A stretch of 64,000 nucleotides of DNA from Bradyrhizobium sp. ISRA464 (GTDB lineage: Bacteria > Pseudomonadota > Alphaproteobacteria > Rhizobiales > Xanthobacteraceae), in NCBI RefSeq assembly GCF_029910095.1, contig NZ_CP094526.1:6882001-6946000 (forward strand). Reading direction: 5' to 3'. A program made the translations under genes and the position numbers. Shown here in pieces: positions 1 to 9,193 of this stretch. How positions within the stretch are numbered: the stretch's first letter is position 1; the number at the start of each line of letters is the position of its first letter. Below the pieces are notes generated by a model that did no database searches, had not been told where the DNA came from, and saw only the letters and a program-made list of their open reading frames with translations.

Positions 1-769
1 TGTATTGGTTCTCGACCTCATGACGGCCTTGGTTCACCTGCCGGACCAGCATCAGGATCGCCTGCATCACGTCGAGCGGTTCAAATCCCGCGATCACGAT
101 TGGCTTGCCGAACTCTTCCGCCAGGGATTCGTAGGGCTCCGTACCGATGATGGTGCTGACATGTGCGGGCCCGACGAAGCCGTGAATTTCGACCCGACCG
201 ATATCGTGGGCGTTGCGGTTCTTCAGAATGCTGTGCATCGCCGAAGGCGTAAGCACGTGATTGCAGAACACGCTGAGATTCTTCAATCGCTTCTTCCTGG
301 CAAGCCGAACCATCACCGCCGTCGCCGGTGTCGTGGTCTCAAATCCGATGGCAAAGAAGACCACCTCGCGTTTCGGCATCTGTTCGGCAATCCGGATTGC
401 ATCAAGGGTCGAGTAGACCATCCGAATGTCAGCGCCGAGCGCCTTGGCCCGTAACAAGGACTGTCCTTGCGAGCCAGGGGCACGCATCAGGTCTCCGTAA
501 ACACACACAGTGACCTCTGTCCGGTCCGCAAGCCTAATCGCCATGTCGATCCGGCTGGCGGGGAGAACACAGACGGGACACCCCGGTCCGTGGATCAACC
601 GGATATTTGCCGGCAGCAGATCCTCGAGGCCATAGCGGGAGATCGCATGCGTATGTCCGCCGCAGAACTCCATGAAGCGGTAGGCCGGTCGTAAATCGGC
701 TTCGGCGCCAATCGCACCGGCGAGCCCCTGCGCGATCGTCTTATTGCGAAATTCAACGACATATTTCAT
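1..769 (-). CDS. hypD: HypD, hydrogenase Fe-CN/CO cofactor assembly protein (C-terminal part cut by window edge)
   Basis: HypD is the Fe-S scaffold that, with HypC, builds the Fe(CN)2CO group of [NiFe]-hydrogenases in the cytoplasm. Translation of the minus strand from the ATG at 769 begins MKYVVEFRNKTIAQGL and soon shows the family motifs FCGGHTH and GPGCPVC, then GFETTTPATA and NHVLTPSAM, all characteristic of HypD. The reading frame is open to base 1, so about 256 residues are visible and the C-terminus, and probably hypE, lie to the left. The ATG overlaps the stop of hypC in an ATGA arrangement, which implies translational coupling and fixes the start. No defect is visible in the part seen. 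Confidence 0.93.
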   Translation of the reverse strand, partial: MKYVVEFRNKTIAQGLAGAIGAEADLRPAYRFMEFCGGHTHAISRYGLEDLLPANIRLIHGPGCPVCVLPASRIDMAIRLADRTEVTVCVYGDLMRAPGSQGQSLLRAKALGADIRMVYSTLDAIRIAEQMPKREVVFFAIGFETTTPATAVMVRLARKKRLKNLSVFCNHVLTPSAMHSILKNRNAHDIGRVEIHGFVGPAHVSTIIGTEPYESLAEEFGKPIVIAGFEPLDVMQAILMLVRQVNQGRHEVENQY

Positions 770-1002
770 GGCCGCAATTCCCGGCCCTCAGAACCCACGT
801 CCTGCAGCAGCTCCAGCGTGCGCTTGGCTTCGGCCGCGTCTATTCTGGCCAGGGCGTAACCGACATGGACGAGGACGTAGTCTCCAACACCCGGATCGGC
901 GATGAGTGCGGTTGATATTTCCATGCTGACACCATCGACGGAGACGATGGCCATGTCGTCTGGAAGAATTTGCGCGATCTCCGCAGGTACCGAGAGACAC
1001 AT
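766..1002 (-). CDS. hypC: HypC, small hydrogenase maturation chaperone
   Basis: A 78-residue protein beginning MCLSVPAEI, with the invariant Cys2 that carries the iron group between HypD and the large subunit. The family signature region around residues 40-52 (GDYVLVHVGYAL) is present. It follows hypF with a 1-bp gap and overlaps hypD by 4 bp, so it belongs to the hyp part of the operon. The operon also holds a paralogue, hupF (7561-7851). In this family HypC acts on any hydrogenase, whereas HupF is tied to the HupL pathway. Confidence 0.95.
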   Translation of the reverse strand: MCLSVPAEIAQILPDDMAIVSVDGVSMEISTALIADPGVGDYVLVHVGYALARIDAAEAKRTLELLQDVGSEGRELRP

Positions 1003-1003
1003 T

Positions 1004-3262
1004 TCAGACTATTCCTCCCACGGCTGACGACCGTTCGGCAATCTGCAGAGCAGCGATCCAGGCCTGCCCGAGGCTCAGGCCTCCGTCATTGGGCGGAACC
1101 TGCTGAGCGACCAGCGGAGTGAGGCCAGCCGCAACGCAACGGTACTCGATTTCGTTCGCAAGCACCGCATTCATGAAACAGCCACCGCTCAGCACGACGG
1201 TGGCGATGCCGGTCGTCCGCGCAGCTCGCACGACCCAGTCAACGCAGGCGGCAGCAAACGTGCCATGAAACAAGCCAGCTCCTTCCTCGGCGTCAATGTC
1301 GTCTGCAATCAGGCGCGCAAACAGCGGGCGAAGCGACAGCACGCCGTCATCGATCATCCAGCCACCCTCTAGCACCGCCGGCCGCTGCACATGTGCCTCG
1401 AGCTTCATCGCAGCTTCGCCCTCGTAGCTCTGCAACGGCACGACGCCCAAAAGCGCTGCTGCGGCATCGAACAGCCGCCCGGCGCTGGTCGTGGTGACGC
1501 CGCCGGGTCGTTCGAGCAATGATTGCAGACGCTCGGCCTGTGGCTGTGCCGCAAACCGACGTTTGATTTCGCGTCCCCGCCCCAATGAATGACATATAGC
1601 GCTCGCCATGCGCCAGGGCTCGCGGACCGCACGATCTCCGCCGGGCATTTGCAGGGGCGCAAGGTGTCCAATGCGTCGAAATTTCGCGCCTTCGCACAGC
1701 AATAGCTCGCCACCCCAATTGCTACCGTCAGAGCCATAACCGTGGCCATCGAGCAGCAGGGCGAGCGCGGGCTCCGTAAGGCCATGCTCTGCAATGACAG
1801 CAGCGGCATGCGCGTGATGATGCTGGACGGCGACCAGCGCGCAGCCGCTTGCTTCGGCAAAGCGGGTCGACGCCATGTCGGGATGCAAATCATGGGCAAT
1901 GACAACGGGCCTGACGTCAAGGGTCGTTGTGAGGTGCCGGATCGTCTCTTCGAAAGAACGGATGCCTTCGCTCGTGTCGAGATCGCCGAGATGCTGGGAA
2001 ACGAATGCTTCGTCGCCTCGCGTAATGGTGACTGTCGACTTTAGCGCACCGCCGACGGCAAGAATGGGCGGCACCGACCTCGCCAGGCGGATTGAGTCCG
2101 GAACGTAGCCGCGGGCGCGACGAATGAATTGGCGTCGTCCTGCCACCACCCGGACGACCGAATCATCGGCGCGCGTCAGGATATCGCGATCGTGGGTCAC
2201 GATGAAATCTGCGATGCCCACAAGGCGCTGCAACGCCTCGGAATTATCAATCAGAAGCGGTTCGCCGCCAAGATTGGCACTGGTGCTGACGATGACTGAA
2301 GATTTTTCCCCATGAACTGCTGAACGAAGCGCATGGAAGATCAGGTGATGCAATGGAGCCACCGGGAGCATGACGCCAATACGCGACAGCCCCGGAGCTA
2401 TTGCGGGCGCAAGACTGTTACGCGACGGCAGGAGAACGACCGGGCGGGACACGGATTCGAGCAGCGCAAGTTCGGCCGCATTCGCGTCGGCAATCTCACC
2501 GACCTGTCCCGCGGAACCGACCATGACCGCGAACGGCTTCTGGTCACGCCGCTTCCTCCTGCGCAAAAGCTGCACGACCTCATGGTTGCGTGCGTCGCAG
2601 ATCAGCTGATACCCTCCGATTCCCTTGATCGCCACGACTTGGCCGCCGGCGATGGCCGCTGCAATGGTGTCGACCCCGTGGCTGAGCTGAGGACCGCATC
2701 TCGGACACGCGATCCCCTCCGCATAAAATCTACGGCTTGCCGGATCGGCATATTCGGCCGCGCAGCTGTCGCACAGCGCAAAGGACTTCATCGTGGTGTT
2801 GCGGCGATCGTACGGCAGCCGTTCAGTGATGGTGTAGCGCGGGCCACAGTGCGAGCAATTGATGAAGGGATAGAGGTAATGACGGCTGGCCGGGTTGAAC
2901 AATTCATCAAGACATTGCCGACAGGTCGCAGCGTCAGCCACGATCCGCGTCGCAGGTTTGCCCAGCTCGCTGCTGCGGATCGAAAAGTCTTTCGTCGCAA
3001 GGGCGCCGATCCCTTCAATAGCGATGTGATCGATGCGCGCCAATGAAGGCCTCTCAAGCGGCAATGCGGCGACAAATTCCGATGTACGATCCCCTTCGAT
3101 CTCGACGATGACGCCCTTGGAATCGTTGGCAACAAATCCTGACAATCCGAAACGGATGGCGAGACGATAGACGTACGGACGAAAGCCAACTCCCTGCACG
3201 GCGCCGCTAATGCGCACGCGCAGCCGCGTTCGGTGCCCGATCGCGTTGCCATTCGCGCTCAT
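1004..3262 (-). CDS. hypF: HypF, carbamoyltransferase for hydrogenase cyanide ligand synthesis
   Basis: HypF uses carbamoyl phosphate to make the thiocarboxamide that HypE converts to the CN ligands of the active site. The 752 residues have the expected order: an N-terminal acylphosphatase domain ([16 protein letters not shown] near residues 20-35), a zinc-finger segment with four CxxC pairs (CRQC, CSHC, CDSC, CPRC, about residues 114-190), a YrdC-like domain, and a Kae1-like C-terminal domain with the metal-binding HHHAH motif and GGCFMN. Length is normal for the family. Its ATG overlaps the stop of hypB by 4 bp (ATGA), so the start is well supported. Confidence 0.96.
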   Translation of the reverse strand: MSANGNAIGHRTRLRVRISGAVQGVGFRPYVYRLAIRFGLSGFVANDSKGVIVEIEGDRTSEFVAALPLERPSLARIDHIAIEGIGALATKDFSIRSSELGKPATRIVADAATCRQCLDELFNPASRHYLYPFINCSHCGPRYTITERLPYDRRNTTMKSFALCDSCAAEYADPASRRFYAEGIACPRCGPQLSHGVDTIAAAIAGGQVVAIKGIGGYQLICDARNHEVVQLLRRRKRRDQKPFAVMVGSAGQVGEIADANAAELALLESVSRPVVLLPSRNSLAPAIAPGLSRIGVMLPVAPLHHLIFHALRSAVHGEKSSVIVSTSANLGGEPLLIDNSEALQRLVGIADFIVTHDRDILTRADDSVVRVVAGRRQFIRRARGYVPDSIRLARSVPPILAVGGALKSTVTITRGDEAFVSQHLGDLDTSEGIRSFEETIRHLTTTLDVRPVVIAHDLHPDMASTRFAEASGCALVAVQHHHAHAAAVIAEHGLTEPALALLLDGHGYGSDGSNWGGELLLCEGAKFRRIGHLAPLQMPGGDRAVREPWRMASAICHSLGRGREIKRRFAAQPQAERLQSLLERPGGVTTTSAGRLFDAAAALLGVVPLQSYEGEAAMKLEAHVQRPAVLEGGWMIDDGVLSLRPLFARLIADDIDAEEGAGLFHGTFAAACVDWVVRAARTTGIATVVLSGGCFMNAVLANEIEYRCVAAGLTPLVAQQVPPNDGGLSLGQAWIAALQIAERSSAVGGIV

Positions 3263-4218
3263 CGTGCCGTGCCCTCGGCCAGATCGCGCCCATGCGCGGC
3301 CTGCCGCCGGATCCAGGCGCAGAGGTCGGCAACACCTTCGCCGCTACGTGCCGAAACACTCATCACTTCGATCTTTGGATTGATCCGTCTCACATATTCG
3401 GTGGCCTGTTGCCGGTCAAAATCGACCATCGGCTCCAGATCGACCTTGTTGATCACCATCAGCGACGATGCGGCAAACATATCGGGATACTTGAGCGGCT
3501 TGTCTTCACCCTCCGGTGTCGAGAAGATCACGATCTTGCAGGCTTCGCCGAGATCGAACGCCGCAGGACAAACCAGGTTGCCGACATTCTCGATGAAGAG
3601 AATACCATGCTTGAGCGGCGGCAAGCGGCGATATGCGCGGCGGACCATCTCAGCATCGAGATGACAACCCTTGCCGGTATTGATTTGAATCGCGGGCACG
3701 CCGGTCGCGCGAATGCGTTCGGCGTCGTTCGACGTCTGCTGGTCGCCCTCGATCACGCCAACCAGATGCGTCCGCTTGAGCTCCGCGAGCGCGCGGACGA
3801 GCAGTGAGGTTTTACCTGCACCAGGGCTGGAGACGAGATTGAATACGAGTAGACCATCGGTCAGGAAGCGCGCGCGGTTCTCGGCCGCAATCCTATCGTT
3901 CTTGGCCAGAATATCGCGTTCGATCTGAATGACTCGCTCGCCGCTTGTGCGCGCGAGAGTCAAATCTGCTGCTTCAGGACTGCAATCTGCTCGCCGCTGC
4001 CCGCCATGAGCCTGCCGAGCACCATGATCATGTCGGCAAACGTGGCTGTCTCGAGAACGACGGCGATGACAACGATGCTCGTCTTGGCTGCCATGCACAT
4101 GGTCGCGCTCCACGTCATAATGACTATGCGCATGATGATGGTGATCCGCCGTGGCTCGGGGGTATCGGCCGGATTCTGTGGTCGGCGCTCTTTCGCCGCA
4201 ACCGCATTCGATACACAT
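3259..4218 (-). CDS. hypB: HypB, GTPase and nickel-storage protein for hydrogenase
   Basis: HypB hydrolyses GTP to drive nickel insertion into the large subunit with HypA. I place the start at the ATG at 4218 (MCIECGCGE), which gives the canonical N-terminal Cys cluster and shares one base with the hypA stop (TGATG); the frame is open further upstream but that part overlaps hypA. After the Cys cluster comes a histidine-rich stretch (about residues 25-80, with an HHHH run), typical of rhizobial HypB proteins that store nickel. The P-loop SSPGAGKTS lies near residue 130, followed by [13 protein letters not shown] and the [10 protein letters not shown] motif. 319 residues. Confidence 0.95.
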   Translation of the reverse strand: MCIECGCGERAPTTESGRYPRATADHHHHAHSHYDVERDHVHGSQDEHRCHRRRSRDSHVCRHDHGARQAHGGQRRADCSPEAADLTLARTSGERVIQIERDILAKNDRIAAENRARFLTDGLLVFNLVSSPGAGKTSLLVRALAELKRTHLVGVIEGDQQTSNDAERIRATGVPAIQINTGKGCHLDAEMVRRAYRRLPPLKHGILFIENVGNLVCPAAFDLGEACKIVIFSTPEGEDKPLKYPDMFAASSLMVINKVDLEPMVDFDRQQATEYVRRINPKIEVMSVSARSGEGVADLCAWIRRQAAHGRDLAEGTAR

Positions 4219-4559
4219 CAGTCGATCTCCAACTCCCTCAGGCGCATCTGTTCGCCCGCTGTCACCTGCAGTTGATAGCTGCCGCAGCAAGGGCACGGTG
4301 CGCCGCGCTGCGCGATCTCGACGCTCGTCGAACACGCCATGCACCAGGCAAGCCCGGGTGACTCGACGATCTCGAGAACCGCGCCGTCGGCGACCGTCCG
4401 TGCTGCAACGACCGGGAAACAGAACTTCATCGCTTCAGGAGCGACACCGCTCAATGCCCCGAGCTCAAGACATATGGTCCTTACATTCGAGACCGATCGC
4501 CGACGCGCCTCGTCCTCGACGATCTCCATGAGGTCCACGCAAAGCGCCATTTCATGCAT
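4218..4559 (-). CDS. hypA: HypA, nickel-delivery metallochaperone
   Basis: HypA passes nickel to the hydrogenase large subunit together with HypB. The ATG at 4559 gives MHEMALC, the conserved N-terminus in which His2 binds nickel; the upstream in-frame ATG at 4613 would hide that histidine. The zinc site is visible as CMAC and CPCC in the C-terminal half (about residues 73-93). The protein is 113 residues, normal for the family. The start overlaps the 3' end of hupK by 8 bp and the stop overlaps hypB, so translation is probably coupled. Confidence 0.93.
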   Translation of the reverse strand: MHEMALCVDLMEIVEDEARRRSVSNVRTICLELGALSGVAPEAMKFCFPVVAARTVADGAVLEIVESPGLAWCMACSTSVEIAQRGAPCPCCGSYQLQVTAGEQMRLRELEID

Positions 4560-5649
4560 CGCAAGTACTGCCGAAACTGACAGTGAAGGCGACGCAAGGA
4601 TCGAACGAGGCAATCATGGCGCGAACCGCCGCCTGTCCATGCCGTTCCGCCGTCAGCACCGCGCCCTGCAGGCTGCGGACAAGTGGTCCGCGAGGGTGGA
4701 AATTCCATTCAGTCGGTGCGAGGAATTCGAAGCGCGAGATCTTTCCGTAACGATCAAGCTCAATCTTATGATAGAGGCGTCCCCTGGCGCATTCGACTGC
4801 GGCCGCGCCGCGGCCCGGCCCCAGCCTGTAACTTTCGACGGTTCCATCCGCTGCGGCCTCGTCATGTGCGCCCGCCTTGAGCCAGGCACACAATTGGGCG
4901 ATTTCATCGATCCTCGCTTTCATCCGCTCGGCCGGCCCAGACCGACTTGGTGAGAGTCCATTACGGGTCACGTGCCGTGCCCATGGGCCTGTTTCGGGCA
5001 TATACACCTGTCGACCAGTGCAACCGAAGAATCCTGCATCACTTACGAACGCCCCTTCGACGATGGTCCGGTCGTCGGCGACGGACAGGAAGGAGTGCTG
5101 CGTTGGCATAGGCTTTAATGCGAGCTTGTCGAGCTCCGCGATGCGACGCGCGAGCGGGCTACCCGGCATCAGCGCGCCGCCTTCATTCGATAGGCCGAAC
5201 GCGGCCAATTTGTCCGCAACTCTGCCTGTTGCCTCGCGTCGGAAGGCGTCGGAGCCCGCCGCGGCGCTGCCGACGAGCACGGAAGCATCCTGCATCAGGG
5301 CCCGGATCGCTGCCATACTTGCGAAATCAAGCGCCAGATGCCCAACAAACAGCCCACGCAGCAATTCCGCCAGCCGCTCGGCAACGACAAGGACAATGCG
5401 ATGCTGCCGGGTCGCCAGATTGATGTCCTCGCCACGCGCCGCTTCGACCGCGGACAGGAACGCCACCTGATGCGCTATGGCGCATAACGAAAATAGCCGC
5501 GGCAGCGCGTTGAGTAACGACACGGTCGGTTTGCCGGAAAATAGCGGGGCCAGCTCGAGCCGACCCCGCGGCAGGACCTCGACGGCGGCAATTGTGTCGC
5601 CCGATAGCGATAGGGTGATATCGATCTGGTTGCGGGCTGCAGCGCTCAC
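4552..5649 (-). CDS. hupK: HupK, hydrogenase maturation protein related to the large subunit
   Basis: HupK is a HupL-like maturation factor thought to act as a scaffold when the Ni-Fe cofactor is assembled under oxygen. It begins with GTG at 5649 (MSAAARNQIDITLSLSGD) and ends with a degenerate large-subunit C-terminus, SFDPCVAFTVS, that keeps only one of the two cysteines of the HupL motif DPCLAC. 365 residues, a normal length. It lies between the hupJ slot and hypA in the conserved rhizobial order. The GTG start overlaps the stop of the small upstream frame (5646-5648). Confidence 0.88.
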   Translation of the reverse strand: MSAAARNQIDITLSLSGDTIAAVEVLPRGRLELAPLFSGKPTVSLLNALPRLFSLCAIAHQVAFLSAVEAARGEDINLATRQHRIVLVVAERLAELLRGLFVGHLALDFASMAAIRALMQDASVLVGSAAAGSDAFRREATGRVADKLAAFGLSNEGGALMPGSPLARRIAELDKLALKPMPTQHSFLSVADDRTIVEGAFVSDAGFFGCTGRQVYMPETGPWARHVTRNGLSPSRSGPAERMKARIDEIAQLCAWLKAGAHDEAAADGTVESYRLGPGRGAAAVECARGRLYHKIELDRYGKISRFEFLAPTEWNFHPRGPLVRSLQGAVLTAERHGQAAVRAMIASFDPCVAFTVSFGSTCDA

Positions 5650-5888
5650 GGATGCCGCTCCGTCCGTCCCCCGGTCAAGCTGTGCCGACGACCGATCGAT
5701 CTCATCTGCGTCGCATTATGCCGACGCCGCCCGCCAAGGCCGAACGCTTGCATGCTCAAGGTGCAATCAAGGACCACCAGGTCGCGACCGCAGCTGTCGC
5801 GACAGACCGCGGCGAGCATCTTCTCCCGCGCCGGGGTACCGGCCTGCACGCCCCCGCCTAGACACTGCTCGACGTCAGTGGTCATCAT
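5646..5888 (-). CDS. unidentified short frame occupying the hupJ position
   Basis: Between hupI and hupK rhizobial hup operons normally carry hupJ, a HybE-type chaperone of roughly 160 residues. Only about 226 bp separate the hupI stop from the hupK start here. The one open frame, about 80 residues from ATG 5888, includes GVQAGTPAREKMLAAV and ends TGGRTERHP. I see none of the HybE/HupJ landmarks (for example a VTPWFMN-like segment). It may be a remnant left after a deletion, or an unrelated small frame. The frame does overlap both neighbours, as coupled operon genes do, so a real small gene is not excluded. Confidence 0.25.
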   Translation of the reverse strand: MMTTDVEQCLGGGVQAGTPAREKMLAAVCRDSCGRDLVVLDCTLSMQAFGLGGRRRHNATQMRSIGRRHSLTGGRTERHP

Positions 5889-6069
5889 CAATCGATATGG
5901 AGTTGGATTTGGGCGCATCGCAATTTGGGCCACGCCAACTCTCGGACAATGCGGCGAAAGGCGTTGCTATCGCGATCTGCGCCGTCCCGTCGTCTTCGGC
6001 CGGATCGTCGACAATCCGGCAGATGCCGCACTCCATGCGCGCCGGTCGACATATCCTGCCGGCCGTCAC
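5875..6069 (-). pseudogene. hupI: HupI rubredoxin-like protein with a damaged metal site
   Basis: HupI is a rubredoxin-type electron carrier of the hup operon. The 64-residue frame (GTG at 6069; alternative ATG at 6036) contains MECGICRIVDDPAED and TPFAALSESWRGPNCDAPK, clearly the HupI rubredoxin fold. Of the four Cys iron ligands, Cys14, Cys17 and Cys50 remain, but residue 47, normally Cys in W-x-C-P-x-C, is Gly (codon GGC instead of TGC). The aromatic after the first Cys pair is Arg18 and the core Tyr before DP is Asp21. Each change can arise by one base substitution. Reading frame is open, so it may be translated, but normal FeS4 binding is unlikely. It follows hupH directly. Confidence 0.75.
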
Positions 6070-6084
6070 AATTGTCGAAGCTCG

Positions 6085-6948
6085 TCATTTGGAGCAAGCC
6101 TCGATGATTTCGTGCAGGCGTTCGGCGGAATCCTCCAAATCCTCGGCGGCCGCCAGCGCAATCTCCGGAATGCCGCCGACCTCCAAAGTATCCAGGATGA
6201 TGTCGTCTACTGAATTGAAGAACTGCACCGACCAGACGTTCCGGATGCCCGTTGCCTGCACGCGGCAGGTGCTGTAGTCACGCAAGATGAGCTGGATCGG
6301 ACCATTGCCAACGCTCTGCTGCAGGAATGACCTATCGACCGGGCTCATCGGCAACAGGGTGAAATTGATGATCTGCGCGCGCATGCCCTCGCGCCAAGCC
6401 AGCGCCCGCTCGCGGATTTCTGCAAGCACCGGTCGTACATTCATCGCTCCATCCGGCGGCGCATAGATCATGAGATCGGTCGACGTCAAATCTGTCGCAG
6501 CCCGTCGCACGATCATCGGAATCGCGCCAACCTCGATGTACTGGTGTGCCGTCTCAGTCCCGAAGCGCAAGCACCAGATTCCTGCAAGCGCGGTCTCCTG
6601 GATATGTGCTAGCGAGCCATCGGGCAGCGCAACGATGCCGGTGACCTCCCCCTTTCCAAGCACGTCGCCAACCAGCTTGCGCTCAAGATCGCTGAGATGG
6701 CCGAGGCTGAACAGTTGGGTCGAGATGCCGGAGTTTTGGCCAGCAACGGCGGCGGCGACATTCGACAACAGCGTGGTGGCATTCGGACAGCTCCTCGTGA
6801 GCTCGGCGCCATCGAGCGAAGCGAGCTTGGCGAGCGCGCAAGCAGTGGTCAAACGGCTATGGATTGCGCCGAGGCAGTCCGCGCTGGCACGAGCCGCACT
6901 CACCGGCAGACTGGGCTCTTTGGGCCGGGCCCAGATCTCCGCCTTCAT
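6085..6948 (-). CDS. hupH: HupH/HyaF-family hydrogenase assembly protein
   Basis: A 287-residue soluble protein from the ATG at 6948 ([14 protein letters not shown]). It shows typical HupH segments: [15 protein letters not shown] in the middle and [18 protein letters not shown] sequence ([13 protein letters not shown]) near the C-terminus. HupH acts in maturation of the Fe-S-containing small subunit in rhizobia and in protecting it from oxygen. An in-frame GTG 15 bp upstream (6963) is possible. The frame upstream of the start stays open back into the hupG region, so the tail of the frameshifted hupG reads in phase with hupH. The gene itself looks intact. Confidence 0.9.
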   Translation of the reverse strand: MKAEIWARPKEPSLPVSAARASADCLGAIHSRLTTACALAKLASLDGAELTRSCPNATTLLSNVAAAVAGQNSGISTQLFSLGHLSDLERKLVGDVLGKGEVTGIVALPDGSLAHIQETALAGIWCLRFGTETAHQYIEVGAIPMIVRRAATDLTSTDLMIYAPPDGAMNVRPVLAEIRERALAWREGMRAQIINFTLLPMSPVDRSFLQQSVGNGPIQLILRDYSTCRVQATGIRNVWSVQFFNSVDDIILDTLEVGGIPEIALAAAEDLEDSAERLHEIIEACSK

Positions 6949-7006
6949 GACGCGACGTTCCACAACAGGCGGGAAGAGATGATACTGGTGAGCATGGATG
7001 AAATGA

Positions 7007-7372
7007 CTAGTCTGTTTCGAGATGTGATCGATATCGGCCGGCCAGGCCGGGGGCTTGACGATCTGGTCTCGCCTTCGCGTCCCGAAGGCGACGGATCAGC
7101 GTCGATGCGAGGGGGAAGCTCCGCCCCAGTTCGCTTTCAGCGGCCGGCGCGATGACGTCGCCGAACAGGCTTCGCCGAAATGCCTGTGTCAGCTCACGAA
7201 TTGAAATCGCTAGGTGGATCGCCTCTCGCCAACCTCTTAAGTCGCGCTCCGCCAGCGGCGTCACGATCGCACCGACTGGATCGGCGGAGGCGAACCGCAC
7301 GTCAGCGCACGCCGTGCCGACCTCGGGCGGACCAGGCCGCGTCAAACCATGCCTTCGAATTTGCAATTTCAT
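7007..7372 (-). pseudogene. hupG: HupG/HyaE-like chaperone, apparently frameshifted
   Basis: HupG (HyaE family, thioredoxin-like) is a Tat-proofreading or assembly chaperone for the hydrogenase small subunit and sits between hupF and hupH. From about 7372 the frame reads RRHGLTRPGPPE, then HLAISIRELTQAF, LFGDVIAPAAESELGRSF and LRDAK, which resemble the family core (AVxLxELxxAF and VAPxAE). After RDAK at about 7070-7050 the expected IPxxxDWxxY-like tail is not in this frame but in another ([15 protein letters not shown]), and the first frame stops at 7007. A single-base indel explains this. The N-terminal part also fits the family poorly, so there may be further damage. A second open stretch at 7302-7526 (about 74 residues) is not recognised. 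Confidence 0.6.
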
Positions 7373-7560
7373 CAATCTCTTTTCTGGCCGTCTCAAGGTT
7401 TTCCTGGATGAGGTATTTGCAAGGCACGTGCCAAGCGTTGCTTGCGACCGATTGCCCCTCGGCCTGGATCACCAGTGTGACATCTTTCGCACAAGGCTTG
7501 TCTTCGGCTCGAGCGTTGCTCTCCATGAAATTGGCGAACAGGACCGATGGCGGTCGCGTG

Positions 7561-7851
7561 CTAGCGGAGGTGCTTAGGCAGCAGAGGCTCGTGATCTATC
7601 AAATCCGCGAAGAAATGATCACAGTTGTGGCCATTGAGGGCTGCATCGAGACCATCGAGCGCCTGCGCGATCAACCGCGCTTCATCGTCATCCAGGAGCC
7701 GCACTGCGGCATCGATGTGAACAAGCACCTTCGCGCCAACTGGCGGCTCGCAGAGCAGCATGACACAGACGCGCCGCCGCTCATCGGCGCGCTCGCATAG
7801 CGCCCACATGCCGTCGGTCTCGATGATCGTCATTGGCAGGCCAAGGCACAT
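7561..7851 (-). CDS. hupF: HupF, HypC-like chaperone of the hydrogenase large subunit
   Basis: The 96-residue protein starts MCLGLPMTIIE, with Cys2 as in HypC, and keeps the GAKVLVHIDAAVRLL segment. HupF is the HupL-dedicated HypC paralogue and is reported in rhizobia to stabilise HupL at higher oxygen. The C-terminal extension after residue 60 distinguishes it from hypC (766-1002). It lies 14 bp after hupD on the same strand and appears intact. Confidence 0.92.
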   Translation of the reverse strand: MCLGLPMTIIETDGMWALCERADERRRVCVMLLCEPPVGAKVLVHIDAAVRLLDDDEARLIAQALDGLDAALNGHNCDHFFADLIDHEPLLPKHLR

Positions 7852-7865
7852 GATAGTCTGCGCCG

Positions 7866-8456
7866 CTACATCGGCCGCCCCTTCATCTCATAATTCGCAT
7901 GGTCGATATCGTTTGCGAGCAAGCGCTCCGATGCCGGCAATGGCCTGGTGCGCAGTTTTGGCGGCGCCCCCCATTGCGTGAGCAGTTCGCAGGCCAGTTC
8001 GATCGCCGGCGTAATTTGAGCGCGCACGGGAGCAGTCAGCGGCCCGCCCCAATCCTCCAGATCCAATGGCTGACAACCGATCAGCGCGAGCTCTCGCGGG
8101 CAGCGGCCGAGCAGGACTGCCGCACTTAAGACCTCCTGGAATCCGATCTGATGCAGGCTCAGCTTCTTGACGGCGGTGAATTTCGGCACGTCGCTGCCCC
8201 GCACAAGCTCCAACTGCCCGGGCCGGAACCCATAGTCGATGGCATCGAACACGATCAGACAATCAGCCTCGCCGAGAAAATTGACCAGGTAGAGCCCTTG
8301 CGTGCCGCCTTCGAGGATGGTGACGTTTTCGGAGACGACATACCGGCGATGAAACTCTTCCACGGCCCGCACGCCGAACCCCTCATCGGCCCATAGGATA
8401 TTGCCGATGCCAAGCACCAGGATCCGTCTCGTGTTTGTCGGTTTCGCCATCAGCAT
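7866..8456 (-). CDS. hupD: HupD, hydrogenase large-subunit maturation endopeptidase
   Basis: HupD cleaves the C-terminal peptide of HupL after nickel insertion. Metal-binding landmarks are visible: ILVLGIGNILWADEGFGV (acidic residue), VFDAIDYG (Asp) and LSLHQIGFQEVL (His). I take the ATG at 8456, which shares a base with the hupC stop (TGATG). A second ATG at 8450 (MAKPTNTRR) is equally plausible. 196 residues, a normal length. Its substrate site, the DPCLACSTH region of HupL, is intact in this window. Confidence 0.93.
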   Translation of the reverse strand: MLMAKPTNTRRILVLGIGNILWADEGFGVRAVEEFHRRYVVSENVTILEGGTQGLYLVNFLGEADCLIVFDAIDYGFRPGQLELVRGSDVPKFTAVKKLSLHQIGFQEVLSAAVLLGRCPRELALIGCQPLDLEDWGGPLTAPVRAQITPAIELACELLTQWGAPPKLRTRPLPASERLLANDIDHANYEMKGRPM

Positions 8457-9193
8457 CAACCGCGGAATTCACGCTGGCCCGAGATCATGGAGGATATGAC
8501 GCCCCGGCGCGACATGATGTCTTCCCGGATCACGGCATAGACGTGAACGATTGCAAAGGTCAGAACCATCCATAGGCCGAGATGGTGCCACGTGCGGACG
8601 TCTTGACCGTTCGGCCAGATCGCGAACACCCAGCCAAAAAGGCTATACTGCCAGCTTTCGTTGCCGGAGCCCTGCGCGTAAAGGGCAAGGCCGGTGACGA
8701 TCATGAACGCGACCGTCAGCGTGAACATGAAGAACATCGCGAGCCGAGCTAGCGGATTGTGGCCGACATGCCTCTTCGGCTTAACTTCAAGCAAGGCATA
8801 CCAGCGCATCGCATCCCACAGCTCGCTCCAAAAGCAGCGACGCCAGAGCGGCACGTAGAAGATTTGCCTGGCGTTGGGGCCACTCAAGAACGCCCAGTAG
8901 ATCCGCAGCAAGAAGCCGACGGTCAGCACATAGCCTGCGGCGAAGTGCGCAAAGCGGATATAGCCGAACAGGAAATTGTCGCTTGCCTCTCCTGGCATGG
9001 CCGGTGTCCCCGTCCCTATCAAGTAGCCGGTGTTGCCCAGCACTAAAATCGCCATCGCGTTGATCCAATGCCACAGACGTACTGGCGCTTGATGGACGTC
9101 GACGACAGCTCGGTCGATGTTACGATCACCTTGTTCGGCATCGACGGCCATATGAGGTGTGGGAACTTGCCCGGTCTTGTCCCGCATGACCAT
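8456..9193 (-). CDS. hupC: HupC, membrane b-type cytochrome of uptake hydrogenase
   Basis: HupC anchors HupSL at the periplasmic face and passes electrons from H2 to quinone. The 245-residue protein has four hydrophobic spans (about residues 40-60, 80-100, 150-170, 205-225) and His residues suited to two haems, e.g. LWHWINA, RFAHFAAGY and WHHLGLW. An N-terminal cytoplasmic tail of about 30 residues precedes the first helix. The ATG directly follows the hupL stop codon, so coupling is likely. Confidence 0.94.
   Translation of the reverse strand: MVMRDKTGQVPTPHMAVDAEQGDRNIDRAVVDVHQAPVRLWHWINAMAILVLGNTGYLIGTGTPAMPGEASDNFLFGYIRFAHFAAGYVLTVGFLLRIYWAFLSGPNARQIFYVPLWRRCFWSELWDAMRWYALLEVKPKRHVGHNPLARLAMFFMFTLTVAFMIVTGLALYAQGSGNESWQYSLFGWVFAIWPNGQDVRTWHHLGLWMVLTFAIVHVYAVIREDIMSRRGVISSMISGQREFRG

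Noticed and set aside
5..454. Plus-strand open frame of 149 codons at the left edge
   Set aside because: It is antisense to hypD, whose minus-strand translation has clear family motifs.
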